Counted from the first letter of the stretch, positions 22,337-33,261 are shown. The stretch is 64,000 bases of DNA from Oxytricha trifallax (GCA_000711775.1 ARYC01000288.1:1-64000); one strand, 5' to 3'. Program-made: numbers and translations. The notes: generated by a model not told the origin, from the sequence alone.

Positions 22337-23508
22337 ATGGCCAACATGTGTGTTGGAGACAGAGAGGAGAAGGAAAACGGGAATAATCAAATTCCTGTAC
22401 AAACAGAAGAGGTTGAGACATACTTTTGTGAGCTGTGTGAGAGTGTATTCGCTCATAAATCAAGCTGATACAAACTTATGAAGAAGCATTGAGAAGCTTA
22501 ACCCAATGTTTACTTAAAGTATGATAAATTGATGGAAAGTATGATTGCTTTGAATGCAATAAGCAATTCTCTTAAACAAAAAACATGATGAAGCGACATT
22601 TCAAAACTCAAAAAGGACATAGAAATTTAAAAGCATCAAGTTTAGTAGAAGCTTCTAAACAAATGAAAAGCGAGGGAATATTATAAGGTGGCATGGCCTG
22701 AATAAACTAGGGAGTGAGGGTGCGTAAGAAAAGCACGCAATTAATTAATGTTTGAAATTATAAAATTCATGATCAAAATTAAATACAAGAAAATAACAGT
22801 CCTTGCATAAATAGATTTAGATACTTCTCTTTAAAGTTATCTAATTATCATCAATATGCTTAGAAGTTTTATCATTTCAACTATATCTTAAGTGATGATG
22901 TATATTATATGGAGTTACTAATGAGTATTAATTACTCACATTCTAGAAAATTTTAAAGAGTGTTGTTACTTAATCAAGCTAGATTCTGTTCTCCTTTCCA
23001 AAGATCATTAGGCTTTCAGACTCCCAATCTATAAAATAACGGATTTCATACCAAAACAAAGAAATCATAAGTAGCTTGCTTTAATAGCAACTTAAACTTT
23101 ACAATATATGAAAATCAAGAGAATTTAGCCTTTGTTCACAGAGAATTCAAGCCTGAGAATATTATGATAAATTTCTCATCTGTAAGAGTGGCATTAATTG
23201 AATTCAGCAGAGCATTAAGGTTTGGGAACTTTTTGCTATTATCCAGAAATAGAAGACATGAGATGAAAACTTTTAGTGGAATGTATGAGCTTTAGCAGCT
23301 AAATAATAAAGTGCGATATGCCTCGCAACGATTACTAAGATGCTAAGAAAGAATCAAGCAGTTAATAGACAAATAGAGTTTCTCAATCAATTAAAAGAAA
23401 GGCAAAGTTAATGATAATAAAACCATAACTCAAGATCGGATATATCAATAGAGCAAATAGAGTTATGGCAATGTAAAATAAAATAAACTTCAGACCTCTC
23501 CCACATGA
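22337..23508 (+). pseudogene. TBE 57-kDa ORF: C2H2 zinc fingers plus protein-kinase-like domain, decayed
   Basis: ATG at 22337. First finger: YFCELCESVFAHKSS, then a TGA, then YKLMKKH. Second finger near 22535: YDCFECNKQFSQTKNMMKRH. The kinase-like part follows: a hinge-like YILSDDVYYMELLM, then the catalytic-loop remnant FVHREFKPENIM, where HREF replaces the canonical HRDL, so the catalytic Asp is absent, and a DFG-region remnant LIEFSRA. The frame closes at TGA 23506-23508. This zinc-finger/kinase combination is characteristic of TBEs. Confidence 0.75.
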
Positions 23509-23569
23509 TCAAAAAGTGCATTTTGAGTGATTAATTTAAATACATTTACATAAATTCCACATTAAACCT

Positions 23570-23645
23570 TTAATAACCCCAAGCCTAATCAAATCCCCTA
23601 CATTTCAAAGCACTTTAAAACCTCATTAAGGAGTTTGGGAGTTTT
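23570..23645. repeat. TBE right terminal inverted repeat
   Basis: The reverse complement begins AAAACTCCCAAACTCCTTAA and continues AAAGTGCTTTGAAATGTAGG, matching the other two TBE ends with decay in the telomeric tract. Confidence 0.72.
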
Positions 23646-23754
23646 AATACTGAATCTACTAAGGTCTACCAATGATATTTAATAGTACGCCTTGGCAATT
23701 CATAAATTATGATTTAAAATTAAAACATAACTCGCAAATTTATTTGGCATGTCA

Positions 23755-23882
23755 TGGCCATAGGCTAAGTGGCATAACTTTTAAATATTATTAAATTTTT
23801 CATAATTTAATCAGTAATTTTGACTTTTGAAGTCTTTAATCATTATTTCTGTTTTTAAGCCTTTGTGATAAAACCCCATGAG
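23755..23882 (-). pseudogene. Decayed TRRAP MDS-like piece, copy A
   Basis: Aligns with 41580-41715 (B) through GCTAAGTGGCA and CTTTGTGATAAA, and with 57300-57360 (D, inverted). The A frame is not clean. It is cut off on its downstream side by the insertion 23883-26575. Confidence 0.45.
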
Positions 23883-24879
23883 TTAAATTACTAGAAAATT
23901 TGAATTTGCCAAAATGAATATTTAATTTATCTAAATTCATTTCTCTATAAATATAAGTACTTCTTCTTTAATCAATCTATTTTTTGCATTATTTCTTAAC
24001 AGAAGTGCTTCCGTATCCAATATTGTTAAAGGGGAAAGGTTCAAAATTGTGTAGTCTACGAGATAATTATTAATTTTAGTTTTAACATTGAGAAAAATTT
24101 CAAAGAAGTATTATTATTGTTTGTTAAAAGGATTTATTTTTCTTTTATTTATTTCATTGGAAGTCGTTATAATATTTACACTAAAGCTTAACTTGAAATT
24201 GATTTAATCAAATAATTTAAATTCTAAAGCCCTGAATCAGTATTCTATAGAAGAACTTTAGCCTATAAAAAAGTTAAATTATACAAATAAAAATTTCCCA
24301 TTTAACCTGTAAGTGTTCTCACAAATGCATGAGGATTTTTTAAAATAAAACTTTCCCTTAAATTTATTGTGATACTTTGATGCCGATATTTTCATTTGTT
24401 AAATATGAATTATATTTCTGAAATTTTTTAAAAAATTACTATAGTAATAAATTTTTTGAGGATTTAAAACAAAAACTTTGAAATTTAATTTAGAAATATT
24501 TCATATATAGCAATAGAGCTAAGAAAAACTTTTCTGTGAATTTATTTATGATTTTCAATTTTTGATTTGAAAAAATATACTCTTATCAGTACTTTAATAT
24601 TCATATTTAATTGATTCTAAAGCCAAATTTTACTAAAACCGTTTTATAAAAATGTTTTTTAATAATTATTCTATGAAAAGGAATGAATATATGCAAAAAT
24701 ATACTCTAAAAAAAATATTGTATTGCAAGAACTATAAAAAATTATATAAGTCAATTTATTTTTGTTTTTAAATAATTATTTATTTTAGATATTTATAAAT
24801 ATGCAATTTGGAAATAATTTATTAATCAAAATCATTAATATTTGAGTGAAGATACAAATAATTAGTATGCGCCAGGTGA

Positions 24880-25150
24880 CCAGAACTCATGAAATTATTA
24901 AAAGCAAACCTTATATTATTTCCAGCCAGATTTAAATTACCATTGTTCATAGATGTAGCAGTAGCAAGCCTATAACTAATACCTGCAAAAAATTAATCTA
25001 ATACATCCCCAATAAATTTACTATTTACCACTATTAAATTAAGGTTTATCTAATTAAGAGTTTTAGTATTAGCGATTGCTTAGAACTAAAAACTCAATTT
25101 AAAATCGAATAATCATTATTGCTACATTAACTTAAGGGATTATTACAAAA
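24880..25150 (-). CDS. Leucine-rich-repeat-like fragment
   Basis: Minus strand reads FQAIANTKTLNQINLNLIVV, then SKFIGDVLDQFF, then TATSMNNGNLNLAGNNIRFA. The spacing LxxLNL..N.I and the NxxLNLAGNNI motif look like ribonuclease-inhibitor-type LRRs. No start or stop fits, so it may be an MDS of another gene or a relic. It lies inside the insertion described above. Confidence 0.4.
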
Positions 25151-26391
25151 CATTTAAATAGCACTTGGAAATAATCCAAGAATAAATATAAAAGGTTTTG
25201 AATTCTTATTTTAGTAATTTAAGAGACTTTAAACCATGTTTTTAAGAATAAATCATTATTAAGATTGACGTATGGAGTGAAACTAAACAATAAATAAATA
25301 TAAAAAACGTTAACAATATTAGTAATAATAAAAATTAAGAAAATTAAAAAATAAATTTTTGTATCAAAATATACAACTTAATTAATGATAAAATTCTGGA
25401 AATAATGATGAAATTTCAAATCTTCGATAAAAATAGATAAATGGTTGAAATGAAAATTCAGTATGCTTCGGATATTTCAATGCTAAAATCTGAAAACTAG
25501 GAATTATTAGCTAAGATAGATAACATGGAACATATATATTCCCTTTTGAAGAATAAATATTAGAGAAGTTTACCTTTAAGGAGAATCATGAAAATTTAAA
25601 CTAAATTTAAAAGAGAAGTTAAGAGATATGCAGAGAAGATAATTATGATAAAATAATCCATTATTCACAAAATATTCAGTAAAGTGGCCCTAAAGATTAA
25701 CTACCAAGTTCTTAAGAGTAGTAAAAGATGAATAAGTTTAATAATTAAATACTTTTAAGCAAAGCAATAATAAAATAAAGATATTCGAATCGGAATGTTG
25801 ACAAATTAAAGGGATTGCAATATAATACCTAGGAAATTAACTTAAAGAGAATTATGGAGTTAAGTTTTGTCGTACAATTTTGAAGGATTTATAGAGAACA
25901 GATTTAATATTATTTAAACAGGCGTTCGTTTGGAGAGTATAGCTTTCTGAAATTTGACTAAAACACACTAAAAGATGATAACATTATAAATAGAATGCTA
26001 ATTGGAGAATTATAACAAGAGAGTATTTATTTATGTGGATGACTAATAAAAATTAAAAGGAGCATTCAAATATCTTGAAGATCATAACTTTGAAAGAATC
26101 GAAATTGTCACTTAAAAAAATGAGAAAATTGGAATTCATAAGAAATAATTTAGACTATCATTTAAGACACTTTACCTAGTCTTACTTGGTAGCTAAAAAT
26201 GCCTCGTTCCATAATCTTAGAATGATTTAACACATTTACAACGCTCCAAATATTATAGTAGATAAGTAAGATAGGAATCCAAGAAGCTTGGTTAACTATA
26301 TTAAATTATTGAGGCCATGTGTCCTCATGATAATATATTAGCCCACAACCAACGATAAGAATTGACAACAATAGGAAATGAATCAATTTGA
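24889..26391 (+). CDS. Long open frame (two in-frame TGAs), coiled-coil-like, unrecognised
   Basis: With TAA/TAG as Gln the frame is open from ATG 24889 to TGA 25729-25731, then continues in the same frame through a second TGA (25948-25950) to 26389-26391. From about 25380 it is rich in Lys, Glu, Gln, Ile and Leu (SDISMLKSENQELLAKIDNM), suggesting a coiled coil; later EDHNFERIEIVTQKNEKIGI. Its first ~80 codons are antisense to the LRR-like fragment and may be spurious. No family recognised. Confidence 0.4.
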
Positions 26392-26589
26392 AAATATAGC
26401 AAAAGGAGTAAAGATTTAAAAGATAGGACAAAGAGAGAAAAAAAAAATCGTCTACTTTTGTCTAATAAGGTTTCTTTCCACTCTATAGATTGATAACCGC
26501 AGACTTAAATATTTTTTTGTTTAATTAATGATTTTACATTCTTAAATTTTGTTTTAAATTTATTCTTTGAGCTTTACGATCTGTTTTGA

Positions 26590-26855
26590 CTTTTAGGCAT
26601 GCCTTGAACAAGGTTAAAGTAAAGGAAATCACAAATATTTTCCATGAAAAATGAAAATATTATTTACTTAATTTACTCTGAGTTGTAGTTTTTACAAATA
26701 TAGATCAATGTGAAGTACTGAGTAACCCACTTAAAGAACTTCTTGACCTTATTTTTTACAACTTTAGTCTCTGGATTATCCTTGGGCAGAGAGCAAGCAA
26801 TAAAATTATTAAGTAATCTTTTTTCTCGAAAGCATGCGATTAAGAATGATTATAA
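26590..26855 (-). CDS. TRA1: TRRAP MDS, copy A: HEAT segment near residue 950
   Basis: Minus strand reads RLLNNFIACSLPKDNPETKV, then KKFFKWVTQYFTLIYICKNY. Position follows the 27.2-kb piece and precedes the 19.8-kb piece in protein order. Copies at 41815-41965 (B) and 57010-57180 (D, inverted) are diverged, which supports an MDS origin. Confidence 0.6.
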
Positions 26856-27079
26856 TCACACTTCTTTAGATTTATAGTATTACAATAATAAAAAATATTA
26901 AAATTTATAACATTTTTTAACTGTTCAGTATTCTTTATTTTTAATTCAAGATTCAAACTCCATTGATAAATAAGTTTAATGAGTTAGTTATATAAAATGA
27001 ATTTATTTAAATAATCAATATTAGTTAATTTTTATTTTAAATGAAAATATTAAATTCATCAACTAATTATTAATTTTCT

Positions 27080-27390
27080 TTAAGCTTTAATATCAAATAG
27101 TTACTCTGAATTTGTAGCGCCAAATAAGGCATTTTGTAATTGTTTATTTTTTTAGTTTTCTGATTAAGTGATTGATGCGATGATATAGTCCATATCAAAT
27201 TGTGGCTCAATGAAGCAAATAAATGCACCTTTAATGAGTTTGTAAGCTTCAAGTAGCTTAGCATGATTAAACTTGTGAAAACTGTCAAATATCTTCAGCA
27301 ATACCACATCGATAGCTGTATCAATGCCCAGACTAATCTGCTTTCCAGAGCTTTTGTCTTCGAGGTCAATCTTCAAACTATCTTCAGGAC
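27080..27390 (-). CDS. TRA1: TRRAP MDS, copy A: HEAT segment near residue 900
   Basis: Reads KIDLEDKSSGKQISLGIDTA, then LLKIFDSFHKFNHAKLLEAY, KLIKGAFICFIEPQFDMDYI on the minus strand. It matches the TRRAP region around 'MEKAIETALDCLKS...YYRRQAWEVIKCFL'. Diverged copies of the KFNHAKLLEAY part occur at 42540-42600 (B), 56936-56966 and 63408-63438 (D, two inverted copies). Confidence 0.82.
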
Positions 27391-27424
27391 TGTATAGAAA
27401 TTTAACATAAAAGCTAAATGGGTT

Positions 27425-27535
27425 ACTTACTAATTCTTTGATTTGAACTATTTATCTTCGTTGTACATTCTGCTCTTTACACCAAACTTACCCAGGAAAT
27501 ATAATTAGGTAAGGGGAAAAGATACAAGATTATTT
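27425..27535 (-). CDS. TRA1: TRRAP MDS, copy A: LGKFG motif piece
   Basis: Reads YLGKFGVKSRMYNEDKQFKS, matching the conserved TRRAP 'RVLGKFGGSNRKML' motif. A decayed inverted copy lies at 62435-62525. Confidence 0.75.
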
Positions 27536-27559
27536 TATTAAAAATATTCAACTCTGGTA

Positions 27560-28010
27560 TTATGCTGTCAATTACAGGATCTATTATTTCTGGGTAGTTG
27601 AAAAACCAAATACTTAAATCTAAATAGTGTTATTGAATAAATTGAATTATTTTGAGAACATTATATAGATTATCATCATGGATTATTATTAATTATGTTA
27701 AGTAATCAAAAACGATTATCATTTTGACATAATCCCACTTTCAATAAGTTTAATATTGTTAGATTTCATAGAATCAATGAGTGGTCTTGAGACAATAGGC
27801 AAATACTTAACATTTTTTATATTATTTTGCTGGAACAGAGTAGCATATCTCATTCGTTTCCTTGATAAAAGGAGCTTCATCTTTGGCTTATAGAAACGTT
27901 TCTAAGAGGCCTTGCATGAGAGGAATGAATTCTTTCACGAAGTTTGAGTTGTCATTAATTGTTGTCAAGTTCAACTCTTTGAATAAGTTGCGGATCACAG
28001 AGTAATATAT
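27560..28010 (-). CDS. TRA1: TRRAP MDSs, copy A: HEAT segment residues ~750-860
   Basis: Minus strand: 28010-27840 reads AIYYSVIRNLFKELNLTTIN, then NFVKEFIPLMQGLLETFLQA, matching 'YFLLLRALFRSIGGG...EFLPLLPNLLQGL'. 27810-27730 reads YLPIVSRPLIDSMKSNNIKL, IESGI, matching 'YLPMLMDPLVSALNGSQTLVSQG'. 27680-27560 reads IWFFNYPEIIDPVIDSIIPE, matching 'LQPDFLYDHIQPVRAEL'. Copies: 44080-44300 (B) and about 61530-61580 (D, inverted). Confidence 0.83.
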
Positions 28011-28079
28011 TGCGCTTAAATTTAGGCGAATCAATATAGAACAATCTAATAGTTTATCATATTTTAATTAATTGGTAAT

Positions 28080-28560
28080 AGTAAGGGATAATCCTGCTAG
28101 ACTCTGTAATTAAAGTATGTTTAAAATGAATGATTTAACTTACTAGTACACTTAAAGCAGAACACGAAGACGGAGAAGAATAGGTTTTTCATTCTAAGAT
28201 TATTTGTTCTTTAAATATTACATTCAATAGCTAAAGTCAACTTCTAAAGTGAATCTTGAAGGTCTGGCGTGGCTATTTTTGCGAATCTCTAGTCAGCTTC
28301 GTTCATAGAAAGTATGGGTTCGGTTTCCATAGCCTTATTTAAGATTCTCATCTTAGAATTGATATAGCCGTAAAATATTTCTAGCATGTAAGCTGCTTAG
28401 TCATCCAAATGCTTGTTTATCGGATTTGGAAATTATCCTTTTTTAGATTATTAGAATATGTTATAGAAAATAAAAAACTCTAGATTTAGTTGCTTTCACT
28501 TCTATGACATAGCCAAAGAATTCGTCTTCTACAGAGCTAAAAAGAATCTTAATTCTAAAA
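28080..28560 (-). CDS. TRA1: TRRAP MDSs, copy A: HEAT segment residues ~600-740
   Basis: Minus strand: 28560-28440 reads VEDEFFGYVIEVKATKSRVF; 28435-28210 reads LDDQAAYMLEIFYGYINSKM, then RILNKAMETEPILSMNEADQ and PDLQDSLQKLTLAIE; 28200-28150 reads RMKNLFFSVFVFC. The FFGYVIEVK string recurs at 60.84 kb (+), and parts recur at 44.94 kb (B), 56.06-56.30 kb and 60.99-61.23 kb (D). Confidence 0.65.
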
Positions 28561-28599
28561 ATTTCTATATAACAACATTCCTGGTAAATTAATTAATCA

Positions 28600-28920
28600 A
28601 CTAAATATTGTATTTTCAACTGTGAACATCTCGTAGAGGCTTTAAATGATTATATTTCCGATAATAAATAGCTTTCTCATCGATATAATTATAAGCAATC
28701 TGAGGCACTTAGTTCTTTTTCAATAACATAAAAAATAATTAATTTTAATATATTAATCAATTGGATACACGAATTCAAGCAAGATAGAATATAAAACTTT
28801 AGTCATCATAATCTTTTTATTTGAGCTTGTCTCTGTTTATCAAAATTTAAAGAGATTGAGAGACTTAGATATTTGTATCGAAGAATATGAAGTAGTAATT
28901 ATACCCTCTAACTTCATAAA
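28600..28920 (-). pseudogene. TRRAP MDS-like remnants, copy A: residues ~480-600
   Basis: 28760-28910 aligns with 60460-60580 (ATTCTTCGATACAAATA and AACAGAGACAAGCTCAAATA) but is broken here. 28600-28730 has an open frame (QVPQIAYNYIDEKAIYYRKY) of unclear placement. The best copy of the broken part is at 60.4 kb. Confidence 0.45.
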
Positions 28921-30160
28921 TAAATGATGGAAAAACTTTCAAAAGAAAATATAATTGAATTTAATAAAAACTATTGAAAGAACCTTGTCTACTTCAATTG
29001 GGTCTGATTTGTAAATAATTTAAATTCAAATTCCAAATTATTTTATAATTCAATTAAAATCATTTAAATATAACTTTTTTCTTGTTGTAAAACTTAATAA
29101 TTTTGAATTTCCTTTCTCATTATACAAGAATTTAATATAAACCAGATTTTTTATTTTTAGTGGAAATAAATTACCTCTAAATAAGAGTATTTAAATTAAC
29201 TTATAACTGTTATTTTCAAAAATTATTGTGATTTTACTCAATCCATCAGAAAATATAATGCTTTTCTTAAACACTGAATTTAAATAAGATATCTTTTTAA
29301 ATGACACCATTTAATAACACAAAATATACTTATATATATTTGAAGACTAAATTAATCTTTTTACTCTAATTTTTTTAACTTAATATCTAAAAAAATAAAT
29401 TTATATATATATTATTCGAGATGATAAAATAATTGTACAATTATTATATTTTGTCTGGATTCAATTGCAATTTGTTTTATTATATTTATTTTACTAATAA
29501 AATAATAAATAAGATATTTTTTGTAATACATATTAATTCTTATTGATAAATGAATTCTATATAATATAAATTAAAATGAATTTAATTTATACATAAATAA
29601 GTATTTTATTCGTATATAATTGAGCAAAAAGTATAAACTCAAAAAACATCATTTAATTAATTGATGTATTTATTATAGATTATAATTGGAAAATATATTT
29701 TCTTTAAATTCACTAAAAATAATTTTATTATTTCTATTTATATATTAAAATGAAATTCAAAAAAATAAAACCAATCAATATAATCAAATAATTTTTTTCT
29801 TTGTTATAAGGTATTCACTTGTAAATCATCATAAAGTTAAAGATTTGATTCTTAATTAAAAGTTAGTTTTTTAGAAGAAATTTTACATATTTATTAAATT
29901 TATGTTTTAATTCACTCATTAAATAATAAATTGAATGGTTAAGTAGGCATTAAAAGAAGAATTTATTATTTAAAATTATGTGATAAAATATTTTATACAA
30001 TTTTGAAACTTAATGTACATATTGGATATATTTCACAAACATTCAGTATATTTTGGAAGAATATTAAAAACATCAATGATATTATTATCCAAAAATCATT
30101 ATATAATTGAGTTATATGTGAGGAAAATTTTAATCTAAATTTTTTTTGAATGACAAAGGA
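28921..30160. other. Very AT-rich DNA, nothing recognised
   Basis: Runs of A and T with no frame of protein-like composition. It lies between the remnants of N-terminal HEAT at 30.2 kb and copy A proper. Confidence 0.5.
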
Positions 30161-30164
30161 TATG

Positions 30165-30250
30165 TTCTTCATTGACTTGGTTGAAAATGTGAGAACCTAC
30201 TCATCCTAGCTCTAGTTGAGTCTGTTGATTGGTGCTCCTGAACCTCAAAA
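30165..30250 (-). pseudogene. Decayed N-terminal TRRAP fragment (10.53-10.60 kb-like)
   Basis: The minus strand carries GGTTCAGGAGCACCAATC and GGTTCTCACATTTTCAACCAAG, resembling 10525-10600 (ATTCAGGAGCACTAATT, GTTCTCACTCCTTCAACCAAG). No clean frame. Confidence 0.45.
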
Positions 30251-30479
30251 TAACTTAATTTACTACATCTATATTGAAATATAAATCAAAATTTTATTTA
30301 AATAATATTCAGAATTAAAATGAAGTGTAGTTTCCCTATAAGTATAACTGATTACTTTCTAAAATATAATTGATTAAATATTCATAATATAGGATTATAC
30401 ATTTATCTGTTTAGAATTTATTGTAAATTTGAAGTAAAAAAGTTATTTATACTTTTATTATAAAATGATAGATTGGTAC

Positions 30480-30545
30480 TTGATTGACTCACTCTTTTTC
30501 AAGATTTGCTCATACTGAGACAAATTATCCAATTTAACTAATTTA
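30480..30545 (-). pseudogene. Decayed FAT-domain fragment, copy B
   Basis: Minus strand reads DNLSQYEQILKK, a diverged version of RNLSQYDQILKK at 47.1 kb. It sits downstream of the 31.5-kb piece in protein order. Confidence 0.55.
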
Positions 30546-31540
30546 TTAAATATTTCAGTAGTGTCAAAATCTCCTCTCCTTAAGTTTGGAGATGTTTTAA
30601 ATTCTTTGAATTCTAATTAAAATTAACGATTTGATATAAATTATTTAATGCTTGTATTTAATATATATATATAGATACTATTATCATAGCGATTAAAAGT
30701 TAAGATAAGATCTTAGAATAAAATCTTTTAGAGTAAAATTAAAATTTTTTAAATGTTTTCCAACAAATTTTCGATCTAAATTCTATTATAATTTAAACTA
30801 CTTTGATTTATGTGCAGAGAGATTTCAATGTCATGTTCTATAAAATAAAAAAAACAACATTGACCCCCTACATATAATTTAAGTATATATTTTGGATAAT
30901 ATATCATTGATTGCTATTTAAAGTTGTTAAGGTCAATATCTCTTATATTTAGCTGATCAAATGAATTATTTAGTATATAATAACTTAAATTCATAAGCAT
31001 GATTATCAAACACCAATTTGTATAAAATATAACAATATTTTAGTAATTGATTAAAAATTTTGTTAAGATTTTTTTTTTCTTTGATTACTATAAATTTAGA
31101 TAAAAATTCAAATTTAACAAAAGTATAGAAAGAATTAATAAACTGACCTTTATAATAATGCTTTTAACAAATTAATTTTATAAAATATATATATTTTACT
31201 TTTTAATCAATTTTAAAACTCCATTTTTTATAAAAATGTAAAGTTGAATATCATTAGAGTAAGTATTTCTATATAGAATTTACTATTCATAGTTATTGAT
31301 AGGCATTTTTATATTTATTATTTGAAATAGTTATAAACAAATATTAAAAGCTTTTTTTTAAAAAACAGGCAAAGTTTATGATAAAATTAAATTTTGCATC
31401 AATATTGACTCTCCTCAATTTCGCATTTTTAAATTACTTAATTACGTTGTTATAATTTAACTTAATTTATAACTTAAGATTTATTTTCCAATAGTATGGT
31501 TAGTATAAAATTAAATACATACTTATTATTATAATTATTT

Positions 31541-31671
31541 CCCAGATATTGCAAGACTTCGGGCTCAATTCTAATTTGAGGACTTAGGGTGGCAAGTGAC
31601 TCTAAGAAGGTCTTGGGGAACACATTCTTTCTGAAATCCTGATTGCTTATCAGTGGAATAGTAAAGATCAT
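31541..31671 (-). CDS. TRA1: TRRAP MDS, copy B: same piece as 12.1 kb
   Basis: 130 bp aligned without gaps to 12116-12245 with two differences, both synonymous (Leu CTG/CTA, Ser AGC/AGT). Similarity stops abruptly at both ends: flanks are unrelated AT-rich DNA. It encodes NQDFRKNVFPKTFLESLATL and the following PEVLQYLG, with an intact frame. Confidence 0.78.
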
Positions 31672-32570
31672 AAATATGTAAGAATTGTAATAAATTATTA
31701 TGTTAAGATTTGCTGCTCTTCACAGTTTGAATACTCTAATACTAGTAGAATATTTTTTAAAAGAACTTTGATTGATAAAAGCTTTGATACAATTTAGTTT
31801 AAATTGTACTTTAAATTTTTATACAAAAAATTTTAAAGAGAAAGATCAAATTTAAATATGAATATCTTAATGTAATAAGAATTAGATCCTATGAATAAAT
31901 TATTGATATATTTTTTATAAGAACAAAAAATCACCAAATTACCAACAAAGACTCTCAATTAATGATATTTTCTAAAAAAAATTTTAAAATCTTTTTAGAA
32001 CAATCATTTTTTTAAAATAAAAAAGAATTAAAAAGATTTTTAAATACATTAATTTAATCCCCATCCAATTAGCTTTTACATTTAATATATTCTAACTGCA
32101 ATGTATTTGTTATATTAATTATTTATTTGCATTATTTAAATAAATATATAAACTAAGTTTCTTTATATTAAAATAGTAATTATATAATTCTTGATGCTAG
32201 AGATTTTATATAAATTTTAAAACCTATTTTTTAAATGATTAAAATGTAAATTAAGCATCTTATTTTAGAAAATAAAATTATATTTAATGTTAATAAATTA
32301 CATAAATAATTAGTTATTTTACTCTGTAATTTAAAAATCTTATTTCGAAGTTTTTTAGTTTAAAACTCATTATTTCCTTTAAAAAAAAAAGTATTAATAA
32401 TATAAATTTTAGTTCAAGAAGATCTTTTCAAAAAGTCTTACGGTATTAATATTTAAATATTGAATTCCACTTAATTTTAATTTTTTATAGCACTTTTAAT
32501 TAGATAATTTCTTGATAAGTGTCTTTTCTCTCTGAAATTTTAACATTCAAACTTTAATAAGTTATTTTTT
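31672..32570. other. AT-rich DNA, nothing recognised
   Basis: Long poly-A/poly-T-rich filler; no protein-like frame. Confidence 0.45.
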
Positions 32571-32575
32571 ATATA

Positions 32576-32890
32576 GCTTGCCTTTTACTCCATAACTAAT
32601 TTCGACACATCTTACTCTCATATTTTTTATATCCTCATCAACTACTTTTCTTAGCCATTCAATAATGTATTCATTAGTGTTGTACTTAATCAGATTTGAT
32701 TATAAAATCGAATATTTCAAGTAATTATAATTATTGCTCTTGAGGCATCTTCTTGATTCTTTTAACAATGTGCAGAAGTCCCAACATCAAAAAAATGTAA
32801 ATTTACTAGAAATAAGATCCTTAACTTTAAGTTCATTGAGAATTTAAAAGGATTTGCTTTGCTAAAATGATATTCAATTGGCTGGCTGTA
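32576..32890 (-). pseudogene. Decayed TRRAP MDS, copy B (intact counterpart 13.2-13.48 kb)
   Basis: Shares TTGTTGTACTTAATCA-type, CATCAACTACTTTT-type and ATGATATTCAATT strings with 13200-13500, but frames are broken. The left end (TAGCTTGCCTTTTA) also recurs at 48.76 kb (copy C). Confidence 0.5.
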
Positions 32891-32969
32891 AACAGTTTCA
32901 TATGTGCATTAAAATTACTGAACATTATGTCTCATTCTAAGTTTGAACAAAAAAGTTAATAGTTTTATA

Positions 32970-33190
32970 CCTATTTTCTAAAATAGCCAACAACTTTGAA
33001 GATTGTGGTTGCCAAATCTTTCAACAGTTTGAATTCATCATCACAGTAAGCAACATTTTTCTACTGCATAGTCACACCTTAATCTTTAAATAATTTCTCT
33101 ATAGTAGATAATAAGTGAATTGTGAAGTGCGGAATGGTATTTGATATTATCTGTGCTACATCTTAGAATCTTAAGATTAGTTTTCTTTCC
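32970..33190 (-). CDS. TRA1: TRRAP MDS, copy B: HEAT segment intact only here
   Basis: Minus strand reads QDVAQIISNTIPHFTIHLLS, then TIEKLFKDQGVTMQQKNVAY, CDDEFKLLKDLATTIFKVVG without TGA. The corresponding A stretch (13540-13745) is decayed. It lies immediately before the late-HEAT piece in protein order and resembles TRRAP helices around 'LRAVHSLLSRLMSIFP'. Confidence 0.68.
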
Positions 33191-33261
33191 ATTTATTATG
33201 AACTTTGAAACACTATTTATCTGTAATATGATATGTTAATCAGTTTTTAATATCATTCATT

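Larger units (their letters stand above)
20468..23645. mobile_element. TBE transposon, both ends present, internally decayed
   Basis: Left end CAAAACCCAAAAATCCC at 20468, right end the degenerate reverse complement at 23645, flanked by AAT on both sides (20465-20467 and 23646-23648). It contains the three TBE ORFs: transposase (+), basic ORF (-) and zinc-finger/kinase ORF (+), all with stops. Length 3.18 kb against about 4.1 kb for the family, so parts are deleted. Copy B of the host region (about 41.43-41.60 kb) carries no element. Confidence 0.88.
23883..26575. mobile_element. About 2.7-kb insertion absent from copies B and D; nature unknown
   Basis: In copy B, CTTGTGATAAA is followed within ~20 bp by CTTTTAGGCATGC (41705-41745); in copy A the same two strings are 2.7 kb apart. 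Copy D also lacks the extra DNA. The inserted DNA holds an LRR-like frame (-) and a long Lys/Glu/Gln-rich frame (+). No terminal repeats or transposase motifs were recognised, so transposon or gene insertion cannot be decided. Confidence 0.6.
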
